Source of the DNA: Candidatus Woesearchaeota archaeon | GTDB taxonomy: Archaea; Nanobdellota; Nanobdellia; Woesearchaeales; UBA9989 | DNA length: 64,000 nucleotides | Reading direction: 5' to 3' | NCBI GenBank assembly: GCA_013329045.1 | Contig: DUKZ01000038.1 | Coordinates: 49,119 to 113,118 of the forward strand | Shown: piece by piece, positions 9,616 to 17,900 of the stretch | Position numbering within the stretch: position 1 is the stretch's first letter | Layout: each line of letters starts with the position of its first letter | Program-made: the position numbers and the translations under genes | Notes under the pieces: generated by a model | Told to the model about the DNA's origin: nothing | Database searches by the model: none | The model's input: only the letters and a program-made list of their open reading frames with translations

Positions 9616-10026
9616 ATGGCAAAAGAACAGCCACAGGAAGTGTACGTCGGCTTTAGCCAGACTGGAACCCTGCGAAAGGATATCCTCGAAGCGCTCAAAC
9701 AGGTCATCCATGGACTGCAGACATATGAACGGCTCAGACCCCTTCGCGAAGAGAAATCTAAGAAGATGAATGATCTTGAAGTGGAACTGGCAAAGATTGC
9801 CAAGTTGAGCAATAAATTGAATACCTTCTTTCCACGTTCCCGGCTGAAGGATATCATGACCGAGCAGAAAAAAGCAGAGAATGAACTCAAGCTTGCCGTG
9901 AAGGATGTGCTCTCGGATGCTCCTATAAAGGGAAAAGTAAAAAAAGTTGCCGTTGAAGAGAAAGAGATTTCTGCACTTGAGCGAGAACTTTCTGCGATAG
10001 AAGCAAAACTATCAAACCTTGGATGA
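9616..10026 (+). CDS. Small charged coiled-coil protein
   Basis: 136 residues, unrecognised. After VYVGFSQTGTLRKDILEALK the sequence is a long charged helix with heptad-like Leu spacing (EEKSKKMNDLEVELAKIAKL) and a C-terminal helix EKEISALERELSAIEAKL. There is no signal peptide, TM segment or Cys. It lies 3 bases after the preceding gene, so the three proteins are probably made together and may form one complex. Confidence 0.72.
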   Translation: MAKEQPQEVYVGFSQTGTLRKDILEALKQVIHGLQTYERLRPLREEKSKKMNDLEVELAKIAKLSNKLNTFFPRSRLKDIMTEQKKAENELKLAVKDVLSDAPIKGKVKKVAVEEKEISALERELSAIEAKLSNLG

Positions 10027-10068
10027 AGCAGATTCTTCATACTCTTTTTTTCTCATTTCTTAACCATT

Positions 10069-10158
10069 GCGACAATACCACTGGCGCAAACGAAATGCCT
10101 CATTTCGAAGTTTTTCTGAAAGAAAAACAGTTTTTCCTGCCAGTGGTGGTATTGTTGC
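10069..10158 (-). repeat. Three-way-junction repeat, copy D
   Basis: The outer stem pairs GCGACAATACCA (10069-10080) with TGGTATTGTTGC (10147-10158), extended by CTGGC/GCCAG. Inside are two hairpins, CGAAATG-CCT-CATTTCG and GTTTTTCT-GAA-AGAAAAAC. Read on the minus strand it matches copies A-C (ACCACCACTGGC, GTTTTTCTTTCAGAAAAAC, TTTGCGCC). It begins 42 bases after the stop of the plus-strand gene ending at 10026. Confidence 0.75.
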
Positions 10159-10216
10159 TAAGCTAGAGAGTTATTGTTGGATGAGAACTAGCCAGAATAG
10201 GCCTTTGCGAGTAACC

Positions 10217-10224
10217 TTTTTAAA
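10217..10224 (+). promoter_or_regulatory. TATA box of the tRNA-Leu gene
   Basis: TTTTTAAA centred near 10221, about 31 bases before the tRNA 5' end at 10252, predicts a start about 5 bases upstream of the mature end. Confidence 0.55.
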
Positions 10225-10251
10225 CAGCCCCTCTTTCTTTTCCTCATACCC

Positions 10252-10394
10252 GTGGGGGTACCGAAGTCTGGTCAAACGAGCTAGACTCAAGAAATTTGAG
10301 TGCTGAAGGTGCGAGATGATGTACCACAGACTGCCCATTAGTTGAGGAATCTAGTCCCTTAGTGGGTTCAGGGGTTCGAATCCCCTCCCCCACA
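10252..10394 (+). tRNA. tRNA-Leu(CAA) with intron
   Basis: Acceptor stem GTGGGGG (10252-10258) pairs with CCCCCAC (10387-10393), discriminator A at 10394, no encoded CCA. Anticodon stem CTAGA/TCTAG encloses loop CT-CAA-GA with anticodon CAA at 10288-10290 (reads UUG). A long class II variable arm (TCCCTTAGTGGG) and a perfect T-arm AGGGG-TTCGAAT-CCCCT follow. The long variable arm and A73 identify leucine. The D stem is weak (only two clear pairs), which slightly lowers certainty about folding. The gene is interrupted by a 57-base intron after position 37. Confidence 0.9.
10292..10348 (+). other. Archaeal tRNA intron at position 37/38 (bulge-helix-bulge)
   Basis: The exon bases CTCA (10286-10289) pair with intron bases TGAG (10343-10346) to give the central 4-bp helix; the flanking 3-base bulges are AGA (10290-10292) and GAA (10347-10349). 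Cutting after the second base of each bulge joins G37 to A38 and restores a 7-base anticodon loop. The intron-side outer helix is irregular. This is the standard substrate form of the archaeal splicing endonuclease. Confidence 0.8.
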
Positions 10395-10436
10395 TTATAA
10401 TTCTTGATATAATCCTTGAGAGAATTAAGAGATGAT

Positions 10437-10453
10437 GGGGAGGGGATTCGAAC
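10437..10453 (-). repeat. Inverted partial copy of the tRNA-Leu 3' end
   Basis: GGGGAGGGGATTCGAAC is the exact reverse complement of tRNA positions 10374-10390 (T-loop and 3' acceptor strand). Weaker similarity continues on both sides into the A/T-rich spacer (ATTCT). The two copies are 46 bases apart in opposite orientation. It could be a remnant of integration at the tRNA 3' end, or simply a large hairpin after the tRNA. Confidence 0.6.
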
Positions 10454-10458
10454 ATATG

Positions 10459-10595
10459 AATAACAAAAACCCGTCGCTCGGAGCTCACCTTGCCCTCAAG
10501 GGCAGGGTATTGCGCTCCTCGCCTTGATAGACGGGTTTTTGAAATTGAAAATTTCGGCCTAAAGGCAGGGGTATTGAACCCGAAATTTTCAATAA
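10459..10595 (+). repeat. 137-bp double-hairpin repeat, copy 1
   Basis: Hairpin 1 has perfect 12-bp ends CAAAAACCCGTC (10464-10475) and GACGGGTTTTTG (10530-10541); hairpin 2 has perfect 14-bp ends ATTGAAAATTTCGG (10544-10557) and CCGAAATTTTCAAT (10580-10593). Both loops contain a similar core (GGCAGGGTATTG and GGCAGGGGTATTG) after a small GCC/GGC hairpin. It is 135/137 identical to 48378-48514. There is no ORF of note and no transposase. Confidence 0.85.
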
Positions 10596-10627
10596 ATTAA
10601 TACTGATATCTTGTGTATTCCCCTTCT

Positions 10628-10713
10628 GGCAACACCACCACTGGCAAGCAGACCGGTTTTCTTTCAGAAAACCTTTGCGTAGATACTACGCGATCTGCGC
10701 CTGTGGTGTTGCC
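10628..10713 (+). repeat. Three-way-junction repeat, copy A
   Basis: Outer stem GGCAACACCAC (10628-10638) / GTGGTGTTGCC (10703-10713), second stem GCAGA/TCTGC with GGC/GCC below it, then hairpins GGTTTTC-TTTCA-GAAAACC (10655-10673) and GCGTAG-ATA-CTACGC (10677-10691). This is the cleanest copy of the family. It starts 44 bases beyond the stop of the minus-strand pilin gene ending at 10758. Confidence 0.85.
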
Positions 10714-10757
10714 TATCAAAAAGATTCTGCAGTTTTCAATAAAAAGAGAAAAAGAAA

Positions 10758-11102
10758 TTATTGTGCTCCTGCGTAGATGACTTTGCAGCAGGTATTTCTT
10801 GCTTCACAATTCTTCTGGCCAGCATTGGTGACAAGGTAACCAGGGCCTAGTTGCTTGCCTCCTATTGAAAATGGTTGTACCCCTGCATCATTTGATAGGC
10901 CGTTTTGGCACTGAGAAGCATCAAGATCAGTCGGATCATGAGTAACACATTTTGCATTCCCGAGCGACGCACAACTCTGCGTTGTTGCGCCAAATTCTCC
11001 TGCACTCTTGCCGAACATGACCAGAATGACGACCATCACGATAATAACGATGATGGCGATGATAATCACATTCAAGGGAAGGGAAGCAGCTTTCTTATCC
11101 AT
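10758..11102 (-). CDS. Small cysteine-containing pilin-like protein
   Basis: 114 residues from ATG 11102. The N-terminus MDKKAASLPLNVIIIAI is a class III (archaellin/pilin) signal: short basic region, probable cut after KKA, then an uninterrupted hydrophobic helix to residue 30. The short post-helix motif GEFGATTQSC is shared with the neighbouring pilins. The ectodomain has seven Cys residues and ends CEARNTCCKVIYAGAQ. An A24 prepilin peptidase is encoded at 59.4-60.4 kb and could process it. A longer upstream frame exists but has no signal features. Its start overlaps the upstream pilin gene by 8 bases. Exact pilus role unknown. Confidence 0.8.
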   Translation of the reverse strand: MDKKAASLPLNVIIIAIIVIIVMVVILVMFGKSAGEFGATTQSCASLGNAKCVTHDPTDLDASQCQNGLSNDAGVQPFSIGGKQLGPGYLVTNAGQKNCEARNTCCKVIYAGAQ

Positions 11103-11349
11103 TTGTATCACCTGTATCATAAACGACCTTGCAGCAGACATTCGGACTCTCGCAGGCGAAGGGAAGCTTTGCTTCATTGCCGGCGCAGGAGGGCTGGCAG
11201 ATGCCATTATTGTCCGAGCAGCTGTTTGTCGCCTCACCAAACATCTTCATCTTCCCGCCAAACAAGACGAGAATGACAACCAAGACGATCAATACCAGGA
11301 CCGCGACAACAATGACATTTAGCGCTAAGCTTGCCCCTTTTTTTTCCAT
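11095..11349 (-). CDS. Small cysteine-containing pilin-like protein
   Basis: 84 residues from ATG 11349. Class III signal MEKKGASLALNVIVVAV (likely cut after KKG), hydrophobic helix to about residue 30, then GGKMKMFGEATNSC and a small ectodomain with six Cys ending CESPNVCCKVVYDTGDTNG. The CCKV-Y ending matches the downstream paralogue, so these are duplicated genes. It sits 2 bases after the stop of the upstream pilin gene and overlaps the next start, so all three are one transcript. Confidence 0.8.
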   Translation of the reverse strand: MEKKGASLALNVIVVAVLVLIVLVVILVLFGGKMKMFGEATNSCSDNNGICQPSCAGNEAKLPFACESPNVCCKVVYDTGDTNG

Positions 11350-11351
11350 GT

Positions 11352-11642
11352 TCAAATGTTTTTTAGGCAGCATTTATAGCCAGGACCAAAGTTCTGATCA
11401 GACCTGCACCCTGCAGTCCCGCCGATGTTTTCTCCACCATAAGGGCTATTCCCAGCATCATCTGTAAACGCCCTGCAGCTTTCTGCTGCAACACATTCTC
11501 CACCAGAATTGTCACAGCTGTCTACACCTTTGCCAAATGTGCCGATCCTCGATGTAAAAATAATCGCTAAAACCACCAACACAAGCAATGCTAATGCGGC
11601 AATGACAATGATATTCATGGACATATCCCCTCTTTTCCTCAT
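11352..11642 (-). CDS. Small cysteine-containing pilin-like protein, first of three
   Basis: 96 residues. Start ATG 11642 is chosen because a GAGGTGG ribosome-binding site (11648-11654) sits 5 bases upstream. MRKRGDMSMNIIVIAALALL is a class III signal followed by a single hydrophobic helix; then SRIGTFGKGVDSC, the same post-helix motif as its paralogues, and an ectodomain with six Cys ending GYKCCLKNI. Its TATA box makes it the head of a three-gene pilin operon with a leadered, Shine-Dalgarno-bearing mRNA, unlike the leaderless genes nearby; this may suit high-level translation (inference). Confidence 0.8.
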   Translation of the reverse strand: MRKRGDMSMNIIVIAALALLVLVVLAIIFTSRIGTFGKGVDSCDNSGGECVAAESCRAFTDDAGNSPYGGENIGGTAGCRSDQNFGPGYKCCLKNI

Positions 11643-11685
11643 GCAAGCCACCTCATTTGGTAATAGGCTGACAATGCAGGTTCTG

Positions 11686-11695
11686 GTATTTAAAG
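11686..11695 (-). promoter_or_regulatory. TATA box of the small-pilin operon
   Basis: Minus-strand CTTTAAATAC centred about 49 bases before ATG 11642, giving a roughly 24-base leader that holds the GAGGTGG ribosome-binding site. Confidence 0.55.
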
Positions 11696-11752
11696 GTTAC
11701 GATGGGTTGGGGGGGAAGAATGACAAGAGTTTGTTTCTCTTTTCTTCATTTT

Positions 11753-11845
11753 GGCACCACCACTACTGGCAGGCAGACCTGTTTTCTCTCTTCGTTCGAA
11801 AACCTTCGCTCAGATACTTAAGCGATCAGCGCTCGTGGCGGTGCC
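11753..11845 (+). repeat. Three-way-junction repeat, copy B
   Basis: Outer stem GGCACCACCAC (11753-11763) / GTGGCGGTGCC (11835-11845) with one mismatch; compared with copy A one A-T pair has become C-G on both strands, a compensatory change. Inner hairpins are GTTTTC/GAAAAC and CGCT(CAGATACTTA)AGCG. It abuts the stop codon of the minus-strand gene ending at 11846. Confidence 0.8.
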
Positions 11846-12496
11846 TCATCTGCACAATTCCAGCTTGACGACGATTGGCGATAACTGCGAGGGGATGATG
11901 AAATGCATGGACTCCATATCGCCTGGGCATTGAGAGACTCCATTGTTTGCAGGGTTTGTGGGATCTGAGGGAGAAGAAATGACCCCTTCACTGCCAGCAG
12001 GATAAGATCTTAATAAGGCACCCCCAATATTAGCGCTATAGAAGGGATTACTCCAAGGAAGATTTGTTGTTGCATCCCTAAAGACATATTTTGTATGATC
12101 ACTTGCATCCGATCCGGTAAATATCCTTAAGATATATTGGCGGCTGAACTGCTCATCCTCGAAGGTCCTGCTCATGATATAATGCAATGTTTGATATGCA
12201 TAGATGCAAGAATCAAAGGTAGTCCCTTGATATGTGCCAAGCGTTCCTCCGGCAATGCTCATATCACAATCAATAGTATGAGAGGGGCCAAGACAGTCGG
12301 AAAGGAGTTCGGACACCTTCACCTTGTTGCATTTTGTCTCCGTCTGGAGCATGGTCTGGAGGAATGAGGTGACCTGCTGGGATGATTGGAAGTTCTGTCT
12401 TACTGTAGAGGGCTTCTTTGTCATGGAGATGCCGATGACAACTGTCATGATGATGGAGAGGAGGAGGACTACGATGACTAGGCCAAACATCTCCAT
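11846..12496 (-). CDS. Membrane-anchored pilin-like protein
   Basis: 216 residues from ATG 12496. It begins MEMFGLVIVVLLLSIIMTVVIGI, a hydrophobic helix directly at the N-terminus. In-frame codons upstream read IIRKKSGQ before this Met, which is a textbook class III cleavage site (KKSGQ-MEMFG), but no ATG, GTG or TTG exists between it and the stop of the upstream gene; ATA (12520) or ATC (12517) could be the real start. The ectodomain has several Cys and a motif TFDSCIYAYQTLHYIMS. Function unknown; probable minor pilin in the surface operon. Confidence 0.7.
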   Translation of the reverse strand: MEMFGLVIVVLLLSIIMTVVIGISMTKKPSTVRQNFQSSQQVTSFLQTMLQTETKCNKVKVSELLSDCLGPSHTIDCDMSIAGGTLGTYQGTTFDSCIYAYQTLHYIMSRTFEDEQFSRQYILRIFTGSDASDHTKYVFRDATTNLPWSNPFYSANIGGALLRSYPAGSEGVISSPSDPTNPANNGVSQCPGDMESMHFIIPSQLSPIVVKLELCR

Positions 12497-12524
12497 CTGC
12501 CCGCTTTTCTTCCTGATTATTGAT

Positions 12525-13157
12525 CTAGCTATACGTCGTCACCTCTATGAATGCAAAATATTTCTGGACAATATCAGGGTGGCCGGCTGGAAATGGGATT
12601 GGATTATAGAGGATAATTGGGATGCGAGAGACGAAGGAGTTTTTGGCGTTTGGAAGCACCCTACTATAGATTGCAGAGCTGTCTTTTGGAGGAAGAGCAT
12701 TCGAATCTTCTCGAAACAGAAGATTCTGGTCTGGGGAAGAGAATCCCTGGAGGATTGTTGTTCCAGGAAGATTGCATCCAGGCGCACTTGCATCAAGACA
12801 GAGGTTTGGATAAATAACTTTCACTCTGACCTCACTATACCCTAGATACTGAAAGTAATACTCACGCGCTTTTTGCATGTTAATAGAGTTGTTTACCAGA
12901 TTAAAAAATCCCAAAGCCTTAAACATATCAACACAATTCTCGATCTTGACACCATTTTCTGAGCAGGAGAGTTCGGGGAGGTCGAGAGCATTTTTTGCGA
13001 TTTCCACAGATTTGAGCTGCCTTGTCTCCTGGAATTTTGTCGTGAGAGACTGCTTGGACACCATGCCGTAAAAAATCAAGCCCATGGCGATGAGAAAGAA
13101 GAAGATGAACAGTACCATGATCGTTTCTCCCATTTTGAGCTGCGCTGTCTTTTTCAT
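12525..13157 (-). CDS. Single-TM secreted-side protein of the pilin locus
   Basis: 210 residues, unrecognised. MKKTAQLKMGETIMVLFIFFFLIAMGLIFYG gives a basic start and one TM helix (about residues 12-31), with a class III-like GE before the helix. The ectodomain contains LSCSENGVKIENCVDMFKAL and ends FAFIEVTTYS. Its start is one base from the end of the upstream gene and its stop is 28 bases before the next ATG, so it belongs to the same transcript. A pilus assembly or minor pilin role is inferred from context only. Confidence 0.7.
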   Translation of the reverse strand: MKKTAQLKMGETIMVLFIFFFLIAMGLIFYGMVSKQSLTTKFQETRQLKSVEIAKNALDLPELSCSENGVKIENCVDMFKALGFFNLVNNSINMQKAREYYFQYLGYSEVRVKVIYPNLCLDASAPGCNLPGTTILQGFSSPDQNLLFREDSNALPPKDSSAIYSRVLPNAKNSFVSRIPIILYNPIPFPAGHPDIVQKYFAFIEVTTYS

Positions 13158-13158
13158 G

Positions 13159-14187
13159 TTAGTAGAGGAGACCGCAGGATTTGGTCTCTGAAATGCTATT
13201 GAATAGGCTCCATTGGTTTACATCTCCAGTCACACCACCTGAGGCGGAAATGGATAGATGGGGTGTTGGGAATGTGCTGGTATATATTGAGTAGCACACA
13301 TTCGTTGGAAGGAAATTTCCCTTCATCACTGATTTCTTTGTTTCTGTAATGATCAGCAAGTTCTGCAACCGGTTATTCACCCTTCCAACTGCACACGCAT
13401 AGAACTCCGGGTCGTCTGAAAAGATGGCGCCAAAGAGCATGGGAAGGCCGACATATTTTGCTGTTCCTACCTGAACGAATCCAGTCCCTGCAGCATTGGA
13501 GCGATAAAATGTCAGATCGCCATAAATCTCTTGCTTAGAGGGGGCGATGGTGATAGGAGATGGTGTTCCAATCTTTACTGCAGTGATTCTTGCCAATGGT
13601 GTGCTCTTCTTGACAGTGGTTAGAATTGATGGGTCTGGATCTGCATTGAATGAGATGATCCTCACCCGGTAACTGCTCTTCTCATATAAAGCAGTGTTCC
13701 AATCGGTTGATACCTCCTCTGGAAGGCCTACCTGGTGGGGGATCTCGCCTTTGATGCGTTTCTGAAATGCATCAGAGCCATCCCCATCAAAAATATACCT
13801 TACACCAGGCGAAGTCATATAAACAAGGTTCATGATACGAAATGGCATGTCATATTCTAATGTCCAGACGATGAGCTTGTCATCTTTAATTGATGAAGGG
13901 GCAAAATAAGCCCTCTCCACCGGCGCCTGGATATCACTGATCCTATACCCATCACAGGAAAAAGAGGTCTCGAGCTTTGGAAAATCGAGCGTCTGGACTG
14001 TCCCTGCGGACGTCTGCGAACCGGCGATGATGGTATCGAGCTTCTGGAGGACATCGGTTGCCATGTTCTTTTCTGCCGTCACTTTTGCTTTTGAGACAAG
14101 CGTCACAAAGAACAAGAGAATCAGGGCGCCAGCTATCAGGACAAATACCCAATTAAACTGCACTTCCACCTGAGCTTTTTTTGACAT
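13159..14187 (-). CDS. Pilin-like protein with class III signal
   Basis: 342 residues from ATG 14187, where MSKKAQVEVQFNWVFVLIAG forms a class III signal (cut expected after KKA) with the typical QVE start of mature archaeal pilin-like proteins and a hydrophobic helix to about residue 32. The remaining 300 residues form an extracellular domain with few Cys. A longer frame to 14265 lacks signal features. One base separates its stop from the next start. Function beyond pilin-like is unknown. Confidence 0.75.
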   Translation of the reverse strand: MSKKAQVEVQFNWVFVLIAGALILLFFVTLVSKAKVTAEKNMATDVLQKLDTIIAGSQTSAGTVQTLDFPKLETSFSCDGYRISDIQAPVERAYFAPSSIKDDKLIVWTLEYDMPFRIMNLVYMTSPGVRYIFDGDGSDAFQKRIKGEIPHQVGLPEEVSTDWNTALYEKSSYRVRIISFNADPDPSILTTVKKSTPLARITAVKIGTPSPITIAPSKQEIYGDLTFYRSNAAGTGFVQVGTAKYVGLPMLFGAIFSDDPEFYACAVGRVNNRLQNLLIITETKKSVMKGNFLPTNVCYSIYTSTFPTPHLSISASGGVTGDVNQWSLFNSISETKSCGLLY

Positions 14188-14244
14188 CGCATTATTGTTA
14201 GGGATTGACTGTAACGTTCCCTGTCTCTGAACTGTTGGATATGA

Positions 14245-14383
14245 CAACAATACTACTGGCCACAAACCGTTTTTCTTCGCTTTGCTCAGAAAAACTCCGC
14301 TTAGATACTAAGCGGTTTGCGCCACTAAAAATTGCTTTGCAATTTTTGTGCAATAAACCTCTGGTTTATTTGCATTATTGTTG
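14245..14383 (+). repeat. Three-way-junction repeat, copy C (expanded)
   Basis: Core matches copies A and B: GTTTTTC/GAAAAAC (14269-14275/14289-14295), GCTTAG-ATA-CTAAGC near 14299-14313, CAAACC/GGTTTG and GGC/GCC. The outer stem CAACAATA (14245-14252)/TATTGTTG (14376-14383) is pushed outward by two extra hairpins, AAAAATTGC-TTT-GCAATTTTT and AATAAACC-TCT-GGTTTATT. It lies 26 bases beyond the stop of the gene ending at 14410. Confidence 0.8.
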
Positions 14384-14409
14384 CTTTACGCTATTGTAAT
14401 TATTTCACC

Positions 14410-14931
14410 CTAGCTGACAGGGTCTTGTATCATCACTTTATTCCCCTTCCCTTCTAACTTAATGTTTACCTGCCCGCCGGCAACTTTATGACATACTTTT
14501 GTTATATCATTGACAATGATCTCACCGACATTCGTCTGGTGCTCAATTGTTCCACCATTGATATTTCCCGAAGCATCAACGGTTACCCGTTTCATCACAA
14601 ACATGTTGTCTTTTGCTCCAGATTGAATCGTTGACTTTACCATGGGGGGAAGATAATAGCTATCAATGGGAGGGGATGATGCTGTTGGACCATAAAAACA
14701 AATATACTCGATCCCTGCTGGTGGATAAAACACTTCTGTCCTTGTGGAGCCGACATCGCCTTTCATTGCCTTTATCGCGTTATACATGTCTTTTTCAAAA
14801 CTGATGACTTTGGCCTGTTCTGCCTGCGAGCCAATGCTTTTAATACCCCTATAGCCAATAATGAGAATGAGAGACATGATAATTAATCCAAGGATGTAGA
14901 AGAATACCTGGGTCTGCACTTGTCCCTTCAT
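14410..14931 (-). CDS. Pilin-like protein with class III signal
   Basis: 173 residues. MKGQVQTQVFFYILGLIIMSLILIIGYRG: basic residue, Gly, then QVQTQVF and a long hydrophobic helix, the archaeal class III pattern with likely cleavage after Gly3. The ectodomain contains two Cys (YICFYG, KVCHKV). Its start overlaps the stop of the 1159-residue protein gene by 4 bases, so it is co-translated with it. Likely a minor pilin or assembly partner; not recognised further. Confidence 0.78.
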   Translation of the reverse strand: MKGQVQTQVFFYILGLIIMSLILIIGYRGIKSIGSQAEQAKVISFEKDMYNAIKAMKGDVGSTRTEVFYPPAGIEYICFYGPTASSPPIDSYYLPPMVKSTIQSGAKDNMFVMKRVTVDASGNINGGTIEHQTNVGEIIVNDITKVCHKVAGGQVNIKLEGKGNKVMIQDPVS

Positions 14932-17900
14932 TTTTTCTTCACCCCTGGTCCTGCAATATGATCACCTAGCTCAAAGAACACTTCGGAAATGTGCTCCTTT
15001 GAAACGACACCCTCCTGCTCGAGCTCGAAGAGCAACTGAGAGAGATCGCTCTTGGCAAGCTTACCTTTCTTGATCAGGTGCGAAAGCAGAGTCTTGAAGA
15101 CATTTGATGTCAGCTTTGATTCTTTTGATAGCTCCTGGAACATATTCACGATGTCCTTTGTCTTTGCGTTCTCAGGGAGGGTGTTTGCCTTATTCTTCAC
15201 TGACGCTGAAAGCTCCTGGATTGCCCTATCCAGAGGGGAAAGCCTAGAATCTGGCATTGGGGAAGATGGCTTTTTCCTTGTTCGCGTTTCTAGCTTATCG
15301 CTTAGCTTATCTACTGATCCTTTCTTCTGATCGGCTTTTTTCGAAGGAATAGATTTTCCCATTTTCAGGATGGCATCATCGAGCTTTGAGAGTGTTTTAT
15401 CTTTTTTCTTTGCGGTGATCAGTGCAGGCTTTTTCACATCAGGAGCAGGCTTTTTCGAAGATTCCTTTGCAAGAGAGGATAGCCGCTCAATTGCCTTTGC
15501 AGAGGACTTGTTCTTTCCTGCCTTTGCCCCAACAGATGCCAAGGTTTCAAAGACAGAAGCCTTTTTCTTCTCCGCACTCTGAGGAATGCCCCCCACCCTT
15601 GCCTTTGCTTCATCAAGGGTCAAGTACCCTAAGGATTCTTTCTTTTTTTCCTCTTCAGGCAAACTTTCACTGGCAGTCTCAGTTTGCTGCTTGACATCAC
15701 CAAAAATTTTTAGCATGTCTTCGCGCTGTTTTGCCTTCTCCTCTGCCCGCTTATTAAAAACATTAATTGAAGGGTCTGCTTTTACTTGAGGCTTCCCTGA
15801 TTGTTGGATACCTGCAGGAGCCAGAGGACTGCCAGGCATTGGCCTTTGCATTGGTCTTGACATTGGTCTTGACATTGGTCTTGACATTCCTGGAGAAGGG
15901 GGAACATTTTGAGGCTTTGATTTATTCTTCTTCTGATATAAATAAAATCCGATACCCCCAATCAGTATAATGAACAGAAGGATAAAGATCCACCAGAGCC
16001 CGCCTGGCTTGGAATTTGGATCCAGGGGGTCTGTTTCTTTCCTTACTTCAACACCATCAGAGGCACCATCGCTATCCGTGTCCGGGTCTGCTGGGTTGGT
16101 CTTTCTCTGGAATTCTTCAGCATTCGTCAGGTCATCATCATCCTTATCCAACGCGGCATCCGCAGGATTGTTTGGATCAAATCCATACTGCTGCTCCCAG
16201 GTATCGGGCATGCCATCCCCATCTGTGTCCTTGTTCCTATCAACAGTACATTTACCTCCCTGGCAGGACCCTGACTGGCAGTCATCATTTGACTTGCATT
16301 TTTTCCCATCAAGGCACAGCTGGCAATTATTACCACAATCAACATCAGACTCATTGCCATTTTGCACCGTGTCGGTACACAAAGGAGCCTGGCAGACTTT
16401 ATTAGCACAAACCTTGCTTTCACAGTCATTATTCGCATTGCATGTCTTTCCCGCATCACACCCAGAACATCTCAAGCCACCACAATCGACATCAGACTCG
16501 TAGCCATTCTTCTTTGTATCAGTGCATGAAGGGGACTTGCACAATTGAAACGAGGGATCACAATACCCTGACAGACAATCATTGCCAGCCTTGCATTCAA
16601 GATCATTTTCACATTTTTGGCATCTTGTGCCACCACAATCAATATCCGTCTCCGTCTCATCTTTAATGGCATTGCCGCAATGATCCGCCTCGCGGCACCT
16701 GCCAGAGACACAATTTCTCGAAGTACAATCAACATTCACCAAGCAGGTTGCATTTACACCACCAGGAGGACACTTTGACCCTCCAACATCCACATCTGTC
16801 TCATCACCGTTCTGGATCCCATCAGAACAGGTCGGAAGGATTGCACATCTGCTCTCAACAATGATCGGTTGGCTGATTGCCCTGGGACCGATATTGCCCA
16901 CCTTATCTACCGCCTCTATCACCCAATACACAGCCAGCTTTGAGGAAAGATTAAGGCGGGGTATTGTTGCCCTCGAATCTGATGTCTCAGTGAGATTGAC
17001 AATATCCGCAGTCCCTAATGTTGATGAGCTTATCCCATATAGATACTTGTCTATACCAGAACGGTTGTCAGCTGCAGAAAATCCTGCTGAAAGGATGTAG
17101 TTCCCATCAGCCGGACACGTGGAATTTTTTGACAGTGTGATCGTTGGGAGCCTGGGAGGAGACGTGTCCACTTCAAAGGCGGTCTCCACCATCACCTCTT
17201 CGCCAGTTGCAATCGCACTGCAGATAACCTGCACCGAATACCTTTTTTCCTCCTGGAAATATGATGATTGGTAATACGAGCGGCTGGCATGTGTGGTGTT
17301 TGGCGCAACACTGATCCCTATCCTACTTCCCTCTACCTGAGCTTCACACATCGTCTTTTTTGTTGTCCTTACATCAAACGGGACAGTCTCCCCATACCAT
17401 CCCTGAGGCGCCACAACAGTTATTCCCAGGGGGATTGATGTGTCAACGGTAAAGGAAACATTCCTTGCTATGCTCAAAATCTGGGCAGGATTCCTGCATT
17501 GGACAGTATACGTATAGTTCTGCTGATCCATCACTGGAGAGATCAAGAGCGTATTTGTCGATTTGTATGATGAGGCATCACTTATATTATTGTTGTCAAA
17601 CAACTTGTCCGGCAGGGCGATACAGACAGTTGGTTCATCAGTGATTGCAGTGATTGTTGTTGCCAATATCCCCTCATCTGGCTCAGTGACGGGATTTGGC
17701 GATGCAAAGAGCTGCGTGATTGTCGGGGGCGTTGTGTCAATTTTCAGATCAGCTAGGAAAGGCTCAGTCCCTACACCAGTCAACCGGTCCTTACAACGGA
17801 TATATACTTTTGCCTGCCTGCTAAAATTCAGGTACTTGTGCACCCGATAATTCTGCTCAACCGTCGGAAAAACGCTTGTCATGGAAGCGTATTGCAATGG

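Noticed and set aside
9402..10040. 212-codon minus-strand Ser-rich frame
   Set aside because: Antisense of the two small coiled-coil genes; it extends into the non-coding region without any promoter or family feature.
10459..10595. CRISPR or tRNA-like reading of the 137-bp repeat
   Set aside because: Only single copies occur at each site with no spacer array, and the folds lack an anticodon or T-arm.
10628..10713. Three-way-junction repeat as a tRNA
   Set aside because: Its two inner hairpins resemble cloverleaf arms, but there is no T-loop TTCRA, no acceptor/discriminator and no anticodon loop of 7.
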